DNA of 64,000 nucleotides, from NCBI GenBank assembly GCA_022059125.1, contig JAEUWY010000001.1, positions 3,968,001-4,032,000 on the forward strand, in the 5' to 3' direction. A program made the translations under genes and the position numbers. The number at the start of each line of letters is the position of its first letter. Within the stretch, counting starts at the first letter, position 1. This stretch comes from Corynespora cassiicola. Its lineage: Eukaryota > Ascomycota > Dothideomycetes > Pleosporales > Corynesporascaceae. The notes beneath the pieces are model-generated. The model did no database searches and had not been told where the DNA came from. It saw nothing but the letters and a program-made list of their open reading frames with translations. Below, one piece after another: positions 1 through 9,231 of this stretch.

Positions 1-1384
1 CGAGACTCTTCGAGGGCGCATCCTCAATGGCAAAGCGCGCAGAGCAGATAGTCCATATGGTGAAAGAGATGAGCATTCCGATTCCGGACCAATTGAAGAG
101 GGTGCGGCGACCAAGACGGTCAACCAAGAAAGCTGCACAAACTGCGGCGAAAAAGTTGAAGAGTTGCAGGAGCCCGTTGATGAGGGTTTGGGTGTCGGGA
201 TTTGTGACGCCCACTGTATCTAGAACGAGCGTCATGTAATATGATACTACACCGTTGCCCTAATCAGATGTTAGTACTGGAAATCAAAGTGAAGTAGGCC
301 CAAGGCTCCTCTCTTGCCGATCTCGCTCATGGAATGAATTGTACGTACCGCCCATTGAGAAAAAAAGCCAATGAGACAAGTGATGAGCATTCTCTTCCTG
401 TTTCTTGGCTCAATGAGCGCAGTCCACTTTGTCTGCTTAGATCGAACTTCCATCTCCAAGGCTGTCTCAATCTCATTCATTTCGAATTCGATCAAGGCGT
501 GTTGAGCGTCACCTCCAGTATGGAACCTGGCGAGCACGGATCGAGCCTCATCCTGTCTGCCCTTGGCAATGAGCCATCGCGGTGACTCGGGCAATTTAAA
601 CCACTCATGAAAGGTCAGTAAAAAAGAGGCATCCAACAGTGGGGCAACACCTACAAAAAGAAGCTGTAGAAGCGGGAGCCCACCCTGCAAGATAGAGGGC
701 CCTCTCCAAGCCCAATCGCTCTCGGGAACATTCTTCTGCAACCCAAAGGTACTCCACGCCGCAATTATCGCACCCAAATAATAACATGTCCAAAAAAGCG
801 CCGTATAAATGCCACGATGCGTGGGATAGCACAATTCGGAGATGAGCAGCGGACTCGGCTGCACACTGATAATGCCCCCAACTCCCACCACGACGCGCGA
901 AAAGATGAACATTCCTAAATTAACCGACACACTCTGTATCACCGAGGCGATTACTATTATGACGCCGCCTAGCAAGAGCGTATACCGCCGCCCGATCCTG
1001 TCAGATAGGATCCCGCAAACAGGCAGAGCGAGCACGCAGCCCGCGGATTGCGCGGCATTGACCGCACCAAGCGTGTACCCTTTCGGATTCCCAAACTCAT
1101 TCTTCCAGGATGGGAGGGCCTGGAGGCCGTTCATGAGCGAGCCTGTGGTCCGCCCGGATTAGTATTCATGTTCCTTTATGCGTTTGGTCGCCGCCTTGGC
1201 GGGGGACAGGAGTCGCAAAACCTCGGTACTTACCATCGTAGCCGGCGACGGATGATGACATGAGCGGAATGAGCAGCAGAATATTCAGCGATAGGAGGTG
1301 CGGCACTCGGTACCAGGGGGCGTTGTCGCGGGGCAGGACCTCCGCGAGCGCCTGGCCGACGACTTGCGCGTTGGGCGTGCTCAT
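1..1384 (-). CDS. MFS sugar transporter (hexose/lactose permease-like), 3' end beyond the left edge
   Basis: Proton-coupled sugar uptake at the plasma membrane is the likely role. I read three exons: 1234-1384, 1142-349 and 259-1, with clean donors (GTAAGT, GTACGT) and a CTAAT branch site before the second exon. The joined product shows hallmarks of the sugar-porter family: YDGSLMNGLQ at the end of TM1, SDRIGRRYT after TM2, the LPESPRWL block after TM6, and SQWAGNGVVSYYMTLVL in TM7, which spans the second intron. VDRLGRRTLFNW follows on the C-terminal half. About 401 residues are visible, so roughly the last quarter is missing. The ATG at 1384 was chosen because translation from there gives the usual hydrophilic leader (MSTPNAQ...). 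The frame stays open upstream to a further ATG, so a longer N-terminus is possible. Substrate cannot be told from sequence. Confidence 0.9.
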
Positions 1385-2780
1385 GGCGACGAAGCCCGTT
1401 TGTGTATGCCCAAGCTTTTTCAAACGACCTTGACGGATATGCGCCCACGACGTATGAAAAACTCGCACACGGGCAGAAAAAATTAAGAAATCCAAGAATC
1501 GAGGTGAAATACCCCACAGCCGCAAAATCCGGGGTCAACCGCCGCAGTTGTCAGAGCAAAAAAGAGGGACGGACGGCCCATTGTAAAGTATGGCAGGTTG
1601 ACAGCAGCTTTTAGGGGATCGCCATCGTCTCACCTTCCCAAGAGATCCGGTCCACGGATCGCCCTGCGCTGCGAAGTTAGGAGGGGCTCCCCGGCTGGCG
1701 CATCGGCCCATGGGGTCCGTCGAAACATTGGAGCTGGAGCGAGGGCCCGGGTGGCGCTAAAAAATTTGACGGCGCTGGAATGGCGCCATGATGATTGGCC
1801 AGATGCCACAAAGTTTATGAGTGGTTAAGTGAGTGGGAGGGAGAAGGAGCTAAGAATGTTCTTCGTTGATTGAGGGTGTGGGCAGGATGCAGGGCTGATG
1901 GCAGCGTTTGTGGATGATGTGATTTGGTGAGATGCGGTGGGGGGGTGCCTGGTTTGCCCTCGTGAGGTCGTTCGATTGGGAAGCAGAAGCGGTATTGTGG
2001 GCATTTTTAGCCAAGTTGTATGCATACCATATTCATGCTACTAGAAGTGCAGGCGGCTCTACAATTGCGCTCTTAGTATGCACAACTTTTTGTGTAAGAT
2101 CATGCGAGCTAAGCACCAACGCATACGACACTCCGCTTTTTCTATCAAAACACTTGGTCTGATATGGACATTATAGTCTATTGTTTCCAGAACACGATCC
2201 GGGGTTGCTTCTACACTAACGGATTTCTTTAATCCCCCGGCTGCTGGTGCTATTTATGTGAGTGGTTATTTCAAATTACAGAGTGAGATCTCAGCCTGTT
2301 ATGTAAGAAATTAAGTATGCTATAGCACTTATAATGAGCTTTTCTCATATTACAAGTATGGGCGGCAACTATCTAGATGCACTTTAAGGGCTAGTTGCAT
2401 TATTTAAAGTTAAGTTTGTCAGTCAGTATATATGTAAACAGGATAAAACTTATACGTTCTTTTTGACTTGGTAAAATGTACTAATACTATGTACACTAGC
2501 TTGTGTTGGCGAACAAGGGAATAGGGTACAAGTAAAACTAGCGTCTTTCACTTATTTGTCTTTCACTCCCAGGTGCAGAGTGAATGTTTTTGGTCAGTGC
2601 TTTTCAAACACAAGGCCAGCCTTGCACACAAAACCCTAACCCCTCCAAAACATTACCCACTGTCGTAGTTGTCCCAGCCAAAATCAACAACCCTCACTCC
2701 GCACTCCGTAGACGCAGAACGCGACTAGTTCATTTTCGTTGACCAAACTTTGGCTCAACAGGTCGCAACAAGTATCAAAA
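1385..2780. other. Intergenic, 1.4 kb
   Basis: This is the shared 5' region of the leftward transporter and the rightward JmjC-like gene. The right half (about 2160-2550) is clearly AT-rich with no coding signal. I see no RNA gene or mobile element. Confidence 0.6.
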
Positions 2781-4313
2781 ATGGCCGACACAGCCCGGTC
2801 TCTCACCTTCCAAAACGTCCGCACAGCTCTCGCGAAGTGCGATACGTCCGAGATGAACAAACTCATTGATCTCCTCACAACCGGTCGCATCTATCCACGT
2901 AACGATGCCATGCTGGCAACCTCGCGTGGAAAATTCGGCAATCTGGCTACGGATATTCCCCAAGTGCTGAACATGAGTCAGCTTCCGTGGGGCTTTCTTC
3001 CAACTCTAAAACAGATCAAGGACATTCTAAAGCAGTCATTGGTAATTAACGACGATGTTCGGCTCACGCCATCTGCTAATCTTGTCAAGAGTGACCCTCA
3101 GGTCATCAAGCAAGTCGTGAACGCAATCGAAAATCCCGAGTTCGCCGGCAACGGGGGAAGTATCTATGGCTTGGCGTGCGAGGAATTGAATCAGATGTGG
3201 ACAAACCCCAAGCTGGGTATGCAATGGCAAGCCGCGGTCGAGAAGTCAACTTTTGAGTGTGACATTATGCCGCGCGGTACACATCAAGAGCTCGACTTCA
3301 ACAACATCCACGATGTCTCCATCTTGCTTTCTGGGCTTCGGGTTTGGGTTGTTTTCCCGCCTATCAAACGCAACCTGAGCCTCATGAAGCGCTTTCTCGC
3401 CAATAAAATTGCAGACACGTACCCCACGCTTGGATGCATCGCACACGCTGCCAGGGCTTTCGAAGGAGGATTGGTGTTTGTGCAGAACCAAGGTGAAACC
3501 GTCACTGTACCGCCTTATTGCGCACGCATCATTGTGAGCTGCGAGATGAGCGTTAGCGCCAATTATCACGTTGCAACGGCCGACAAGCTGTCTCTTCGTC
3601 TACAGAATCTGGATATGTTCCCGATTCAATACAAGTGGGTTGCGGAAGATGAATATCCAAAGGAGATTTCTGCTTTCTTGACCTTTCTCCATAACGACAT
3701 GTCAAAGTCCTTTGGGTTCGTACGAGCCAGGAACCCGCCCCAGTTTTTGACCCCATACATGAACAACCTCATCACGGACTGGGATAGCAGTATACTCCAG
3801 ATCAAGTTCTTGTGCGATCAAGCTGGTGGGATCGAGTGGCCCAAGACTTGGGGTTACTTGTTCGCAGAGTACACTCTTGCCGGCAATCGCAAGCACAACT
3901 TCTTATGTCTTCTCTGCGACCATTCCTTCACCTTCACCAAACACCACAAGAATGAGGATAAGATGGGTCCCTTGAAGGACCGCTTTGTCGAGGCGCACTG
4001 GGCTGATACTAAGACTAATGCGGAGAATGACGCTGATCCTGATGCTGAAGCTAACTTCGAGGGTGCGGAGACTCCCCAAGGCACAGGTCATATGTCTTTG
4101 AAGCGACCTTTGCTCTTAATGAAGCTGTCTGACTCTGAACCAGAGATCAATATTGAAGCCGATTCCAAGGCTGTTGAGGTTTCCCAAGCCATGGATCAGA
4201 TGTCATTGAAACGCCCTATGCGTCTGATGAAGCTGTCTGACCTAGAACCAGAACCAGAGGCTAAACGCATCAAGTTTGTTGCCAAAGGCCCGAACAAGCA
4301 CTTCTGGCAGTGA
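2781..4313 (+). CDS. Orphan JmjC-like (cupin-fold) protein with duplicated C-terminal block
   Basis: Intronless, 510 residues. I do not recognise a named orthologue. The middle part reads like a JmjC domain: an HxE pair (His168, Glu170) opens a strand, GLRVWVVFPP matches the usual W-x-x-x-P-P strand, and QGETVTVPPYCAR matches the wall strand. A second histidine, His263 in NYHVATAD, lies 95 residues after the first, close to the spacing of the iron-binding triad in HxE-type JmjC proteins. A CLLCDHSFTFTKHH cluster near residue 380 could bind zinc but is degenerate. The tail is acidic and carries a 36-codon direct repeat starting at 4092 and 4200 (MSLKRP..LMKLSD). It ends in a basic KRIKF stretch that may be a nuclear signal. 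The start at 2781 has a good context (CAAAAATGGC); an in-frame ATG at 2739 would add 14 residues. The JmjC assignment is inference from motifs. Confidence 0.7.
   Translation: MADTARSLTFQNVRTALAKCDTSEMNKLIDLLTTGRIYPRNDAMLATSRGKFGNLATDIPQVLNMSQLPWGFLPTLKQIKDILKQSLVINDDVRLTPSANLVKSDPQVIKQVVNAIENPEFAGNGGSIYGLACEELNQMWTNPKLGMQWQAAVEKSTFECDIMPRGTHQELDFNNIHDVSILLSGLRVWVVFPPIKRNLSLMKRFLANKIADTYPTLGCIAHAARAFEGGLVFVQNQGETVTVPPYCARIIVSCEMSVSANYHVATADKLSLRLQNLDMFPIQYKWVAEDEYPKEISAFLTFLHNDMSKSFGFVRARNPPQFLTPYMNNLITDWDSSILQIKFLCDQAGGIEWPKTWGYLFAEYTLAGNRKHNFLCLLCDHSFTFTKHHKNEDKMGPLKDRFVEAHWADTKTNAENDADPDAEANFEGAETPQGTGHMSLKRPLLLMKLSDSEPEINIEADSKAVEVSQAMDQMSLKRPMRLMKLSDLEPEPEAKRIKFVAKGPNKHFWQ
4092..4253 (+). 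repeat. In-frame 36-codon tandem repeat in the JmjC-like gene
   Basis: Two copies begin at 4092 and 4200 (period 108 nt). The shared core is MSLKRP-x-x-LMKLSD-x-EPE. The second copy has drifted at synonymous and a few nonsynonymous positions, so the duplication is not recent. Confidence 0.8.
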
Positions 4314-4854
4314 TGGTTTGGCTAGGAATAAAATAACTTCTGCACCAATCACCCTGATGTAGAGTTAACATCATGAAAAAAAATTATTCAGGGGCTTTGT
4401 GAGAATTTTCTTGCAAAATAAAAGATTACATCATCAGTTGGCAACATGGAGGGCTTGAAATTTGGTTGAGTCTCACTCAAGGAGGCTTGGTTGAGTTGGT
4501 GTGAAAGGACTCCTGTGGTCCCCTTGTCTTTGCTCACAAACAACTGAAATTCGATACCACAAGCGTTTATAATATTCTCAGATTTATCAGTTTGGGTGCA
4601 AGTCTTGTGATGTTTGATCCAGAGTATATTACGAGTAAGCCTACAAGCCTGTACCCAATTCTACGCATATGGCATGGAAGGACTTGGGATATTATGATCT
4701 TCGATAATTTATTCAGATCTGATGTTACTATCAGTATTCTGCTCAAGAGTTGAACTAAATTGCTATTTGTTAATAATTCTACACTTTGAATGAAGTTAGA
4801 TATGAATGACACATCAGGATCATACCCAAATCATCAGCCATCTCATTAGGATTG
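4314..4854. other. AT-rich convergent intergenic region
   Basis: This lies between the 3' ends of the JmjC-like gene and the 4-TM gene. It is AT-rich, with a short A run near 4375-4384 and many stops in all frames. Nothing else is seen. Confidence 0.6.
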
Positions 4855-5680
4855 TTATCTGGTATCGTATGGAAGCTCTCTTCCATTTCTTCCAAGTAGA
4901 GTATGCTCATCTTCATCAGTCTGATGCAGGACTTCTTTCATCACATGTGGGTGGGCGTTCGCCTCATACATGAAACGCCTCAAGTCACTTCCTGCGATAC
5001 ACAAATATACAAAGTAGCTACCATCAGTCAGCTTCCATGCTCCACTTATAGTATTGGGTGCATGTGTGCATCTTACAAAAATGTAGTTAACGCTGCAGTT
5101 ATTACGGCGATTGTTCCCAACCAATTGAAGCTAGATGGCCCGCCACGAATAGATAAAAGGTTTGCTTGCACGAAACAAACTGCGCATAATGTTAGAATCA
5201 CAAGAAATTCGGAATTCGAGAAATACTGGCCTACCTTTGAGGTAGCTCTCTAGGACCTTGTTGTCTTGTTCAACACATGACCCCCAAACGACGACCGTCA
5301 GTAACCATGCCGTGAACATGATTGCGCTGGCACAGACGCCATGGATCAGAGGCTGAGCGAACTGGCTGTAAACAAATATCCCAGAAATTGCTACAGCGAT
5401 CGTGATCGATGGTGTTGCAATATACATCCATAGAAGTTGACTGGCACCATTAGCACATTGAACAGAATCAAGACGCACAGCTCCCTCACTCTCTTGATGG
5501 TGCCAGGTACCCAAATTTCTTTTCTGCTCTCGCATCAAAATAATCTCCAGCCTCGTTCCAAAGCATGACCCCGTATGCGACAGAGCAAGCAAACGTCAGC
5601 GCACTCGACACGAGAATCGCAATCTCGAACTGAATCCTTTGCGTACGATCATACTGTCGCTTTGCCGACCTAGTAAACAT
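4855..5680 (-). CDS. Four-TM membrane protein (MARVEL-like topology), function unknown
   Basis: The predicted model has exons 5511-5680, 5235-5440, 5077-5179 and 4855-4987, giving 203 residues in one continuous frame. It has four hydrophobic segments: ILVSSALTFACSVAYGVML, LLWMYIATPSITIAVAISG, ASAIMFTAWLLTVVVWGS and FNWLGTIAVITAALTTFL. The short polar N-terminus and acidic C-terminal tail (HQTDEDEHTLL) fit a cytosolic N/C topology like that of fungal MARVEL-domain proteins, but no signature residue proves the family. The first two introns have good branch sites (GCTAATG, TCTAACA). The last intron is the weak point: its CAG acceptor would run straight into a stop, whereas an AAG acceptor four bases downstream keeps the frame open. 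No neighbour suggests a function. Confidence 0.7.
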
Positions 5681-6638
5681 GCTGGCAAAGGTTGATAAAG
5701 GAGGGGAAATATACAGCGGGAAAAGATGATTGTGACTTTTTTGCGACTTGACGGTCGTTGTCCGCTTTTAACAACCGTTTTTTGCCTCGAGGCGCAGTTT
5801 CCCAGCTCTGCGGCACGGTTTCGGGCTGAACCCTGAGCACGGATTACACAAACGACTGGGAGCCAATCGGAACGTCGCACAGAGGGAACATGTGGTTAGC
5901 TCTAGGCTGAAAAGTGTTTGTAATCTGATCCTACGGCCATGCTTGTTGCGTTTCTAATGTTGGGTGCAGGTGGGAGATCGCGCCGCAGGATTCGCGAAGG
6001 AAGCGGTGGGGGAGGATTTTGCAACCTTGGATTCACGTCGGAACTTGACTATCCGAAACATGCGGGCGCAGTTTTTAGATTCGTCGAGTGAAGTAATTTA
6101 CTATTATTTTCTCTTATTGCTGGGCAGATAGAGTCCTGGTATAATGTTTGAAATCAATATTGCCTTTTCCACAAACCCTTGATAACACTGCTGTTTAGTC
6201 CTAGTCCAGCAAAACTGAGCGAAAGGGACTCCTGCAGCCCTTTGAACACATCATTCCGTCCTGCATAAGACTCTATTATCGTAACATGAGCACATTCTTA
6301 TCATTGCCGAACTTTATCACCAACTCTCACTCCGAGCTGCGAGCTACAAGCTGTGGATTTTGCTAAAGGATCGGGCTTGGCAAAACACCGTGCATCGTCG
6401 CAGACCAATACGGCTACTAGGAAAGCAAGGACAAGGATATCGTGGGTGGGACACATGCCGGTGTGGAGAAAATCGATGCCACATGTCACTCATATCGGCA
6501 ATTCTCGTTTTTTGGTGGTATAACTTCGTCGCTTGCAATGAGCAACAGTTTTGATTGCATATAGCATATGTAGTCCATCATATTTACAGTGAAAATAACC
6601 CTACCATTACTTTTCCCAGCACCACCACTGCGTTGCGT
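5681..6638. other. Intergenic, about 960 bp
   Basis: This is the 5' region of the 4-TM gene and the 3' flank of the CE5 esterase. Short ORFs here lack splice-supported extensions or recognisable domains. No RNA gene is seen. Confidence 0.55.
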
Positions 6639-7475
6639 CTAGGCGGTGATCTTGCTCTTGATAAAGGTCAGAGCCTGGGATCCGTACTTGGTAACATAAG
6701 CCTGGTGAGCCTGTGCATTGTTTCCAGTGCAGCAGTATGGGTCCTCGGCATCGCAGTACGACTTGATGATGCTGGTGGAAGCTGGCGAGCACTGGAAGCC
6801 CGCAGGGCGAGCAGCAAACTAGGAGCAAATCAGCTTCGACGATCAATCAGGGGGGATTAGGATACTTACGCCTTGGGCAGTGCAAGTGCCAACGTTGTAC
6901 GGCAGACCAGCGCGATTGTGGGGGTCACCCATGAAGATGGCAGCCTTGACGGCATTGAGGGCGGCACCCGTGAGAGTTGCGCCTGCACCGCCGCAGAGCG
7001 CATTGTCCATGATTTGACCACCCTGGAACACATCAGACGATAATTTGTTACAGTAACATTATGCCATACCTGAGAGTACCCAATGAGCACAATCTGGGTG
7101 CTCGGACACTTCTTGTTGTAGTCCGTCACAGCCTTCACGACCGCGGCGGTACCCTGCTGGGCCGACTGCTCATACGGAACGCCACCGCAGTTCGACTGTC
7201 CTCCACAGGCTGGGTACTGGATGGCCTCGGATCCAGTTCCTGGGTAAGCGGCCACGACCTGGTTCACGAGGCCTCCGGCAGTTCCGTACCCCGGCGGGAC
7301 TGTAGTCTCGCGAGCTCCGAAGACGTAGACCTGGAGATTCGAGTCAATTCCGCAATTCACCCGCGGGTATTCTCACATAACCCACCTTCGGGCAGCTCTG
7401 CCTCTCGGCAATCTCAACGGGGTTGGCGGCGGCAAGGCCGATGAGGGAGAGCGCAGCGGCAGCGGTGACCTTCAT
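6639..7475 (-). CDS. Secreted CE5-family esterase (acetylxylan esterase/cutinase-like)
   Basis: A serine esterase that removes acetyl groups from xylan or hydrolyses cutin-like esters outside the cell. Exons 7386-7475, 7070-7330, 6870-7022 and 6639-6818 give 227 residues. A signal peptide (MKVTAAAALSLIGLAAA) and a dibasic-like site (AERQ) precede VYVFGARETT. The nucleophile motif GYSQGG is split exactly by intron 2. The acid/base pair is seen in CDAEDPYC and AHQAYVTKYG near the C-terminus, in the order expected for CE5 (Ser-Asp-His). Several cysteines (CGGQSNCGG, KKCPST, CDAEDPYCC) fit the disulfides of acetylxylan esterases better than those of classical cutinases. The length matches the family (about 200-230). 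Acetylxylan esterase is my preferred reading; cutinase is the alternative. Confidence 0.92.
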
Positions 7476-8561
7476 TGCGTACGATTGCGAAGTAAGGGCG
7501 TTGAAGTGCAAGAATGGTAGGACCCGATCGGAAAGGCTTGAAGATCAGTTCTAGGCTGCGGGACGGCGCGACTATAAACAAGATGTCGAGCCCGGACACC
7601 GTCGAGCTCTTTAGGCAGAATTGCCAGCATTTCAAACATGGAAAATGTTCGTTTTGTGGGGTAGGTGGCACTGGTTCGTCGCTCGGTCTAGCGTTTCGCC
7701 CTTTCATCCGTGGAGCTCAATTTAATTGTCGCCCTGTGATGTTATTCGGGCAGGGGTTAGCTTCCGGTATCCTTGCCAAATTCATGCGGGGAGTCAAGCT
7801 GTGGCGTTCCGGGGTACATGTAAATGCCGGCCCCGAAACAGATGGAAGAAGGCGAGCAAATAGGAAGAGGGGGTATAGATGAAATCGGCACGGTGTTCCT
7901 TGAATTGATGAACGTCTGCGTGACAGCACTTCCTCGTTACCGGTCTTCAGGCGAGGCGAAATGGCTAAAGTGGTGCAAAAGGAGAAGCTTCTGGGTTTGG
8001 ATTGATTTGACACGATAGTGGGCCGGCTCCAGAAAAGCTTGACTGAGCCGCACCGCCACTTTCGGACATGGTACCTGACAGTTTGTTTCAAGTCGTTTCG
8101 AGTGGGAGAACCAGGTGCACAGAGTGTTCAAAACGAAACAGAACAGGCGATTGGCCCTGGTAAACAGACGATAGCATTGGGGCATAGAGACGATAGCGAA
8201 TAGAAGAAGGCGGCGATGCTCGAGCCGAAGCTTGCACTGACTTCTGGATAATATCGGCGAAACGTGACTTTGCAGGCCAACCCCTATCGGTCCGAATGAT
8301 TGCCCCACCAAAGACCAATCCCTCAGAGATGTCGAGGAGAAAAGCAACAATGTCTGGTTTAGGCGGCACAAGGTGAACTCTCAGCTGTTGAAAGTTGATG
8401 GAGCTGGCGATAGGCCCAGGGTGATGTGCGGCGGGGAAAACACGCTGTTCTGCCGTAGCGCGTCCCGCTTGCCGATCGCATCCCTTGAAGCGACAGACCT
8501 AGCATCGCCCATTGTCCATTGCCCAAACCCGTCGGCCCTCAACTTTCATCTCATGTGAACG
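7476..8561. other. Intergenic, about 1.1 kb
   Basis: This is the upstream region of the CE5 esterase and the downstream flank of the small secreted-protein gene, both leftward. A leftward 93-codon ORF (8088-8369) has no signal peptide, domain or obvious splice partner, so I do not call it. Confidence 0.5.
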
Positions 8562-8878
8562 TTATAGCTTATTCCCGATTTCAACCTGCATCTTGTGGAT
8601 TCTCTCCATCTCTTCCGGGTGAGACTTGTAGTATCGCTCGGCATAGGCTTCGAGTCCTGCCACGGACATCAGCCATCTTCGGGTTCAGAGCAGCGTGCGC
8701 TCGTGACATTCCAGGCTTTGCATAGACGATACATGGCAGTAAAGTGACCAAATCATAGGGACTTACTGTCAGCCACGCTGTCGCAGTTGATTGGCTTTCC
8801 GTTCATCCAGCACCTCTGGTAAGGAGCGGCCATGGCAATGGTGGCGAGCGCGCCGGTCAAAAGGAGTGAGAGCTTCAT
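8562..8878 (-). CDS. Small secreted protein, 68 aa, candidate effector-type
   Basis: Two exons, 8767-8878 and 8562-8656. The donor (CA|GTAAGT) and acceptor (GGCAG) are good and the joined frame ends at TAA. The product starts with a textbook signal peptide (MKLSLLLTGALATIAMA, cut likely after Ala17/18). The mature part is about 50 residues, with exactly two cysteines (Cys23 and Cys32 in RCWMNGKPINC) that could form one disulfide. A charged, probably helical tail follows (YYKSHPEEMERIHKMQ). I recognise no domain. Size, secretion signal and position beside a cell-wall esterase and a HET relic make a host-interaction or competitor-interaction role thinkable, but this is inference. Its second exon is too short to stand out as an open frame by itself. 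Confidence 0.7.
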
Positions 8879-9231
8879 GCTGCTTGAGACGAGCCAGACA
8901 CACCGTTTACTTGTGTCTGTTGGGACTGACTTCCCAGCGAGCGCGCCCTCGGCCTTTTGAAGGAGGTCAGCAAAGGATTGGGACGCTAGCGATCCAATCC
9001 CGATTGGGACGAATACGAAGCGGCTGCCTGGGGGGAAACAACACAACACAACAACAAGATGACTGAGAATCCTAATCAAACACTAACAACGTGCTGGCTG
9101 GAAATGAAGGCTCTTAAGCATATTCTGTTCCATCTATATCAGGTGGCTTTATATTTGTACGGCTTTGTTGATTTCTCTACTCTTGTAAAGGTCAAACCTC
9201 TGGCTATTTTGGAAACCTTTCAGCTCAACAC
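8879..9231. other. Intergenic between secreted protein gene and HET relic
   Basis: It contains the promoter of the leftward small secreted-protein gene. The right half becomes AT-rich toward the HET relic. No further feature is recognised. Confidence 0.5.
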
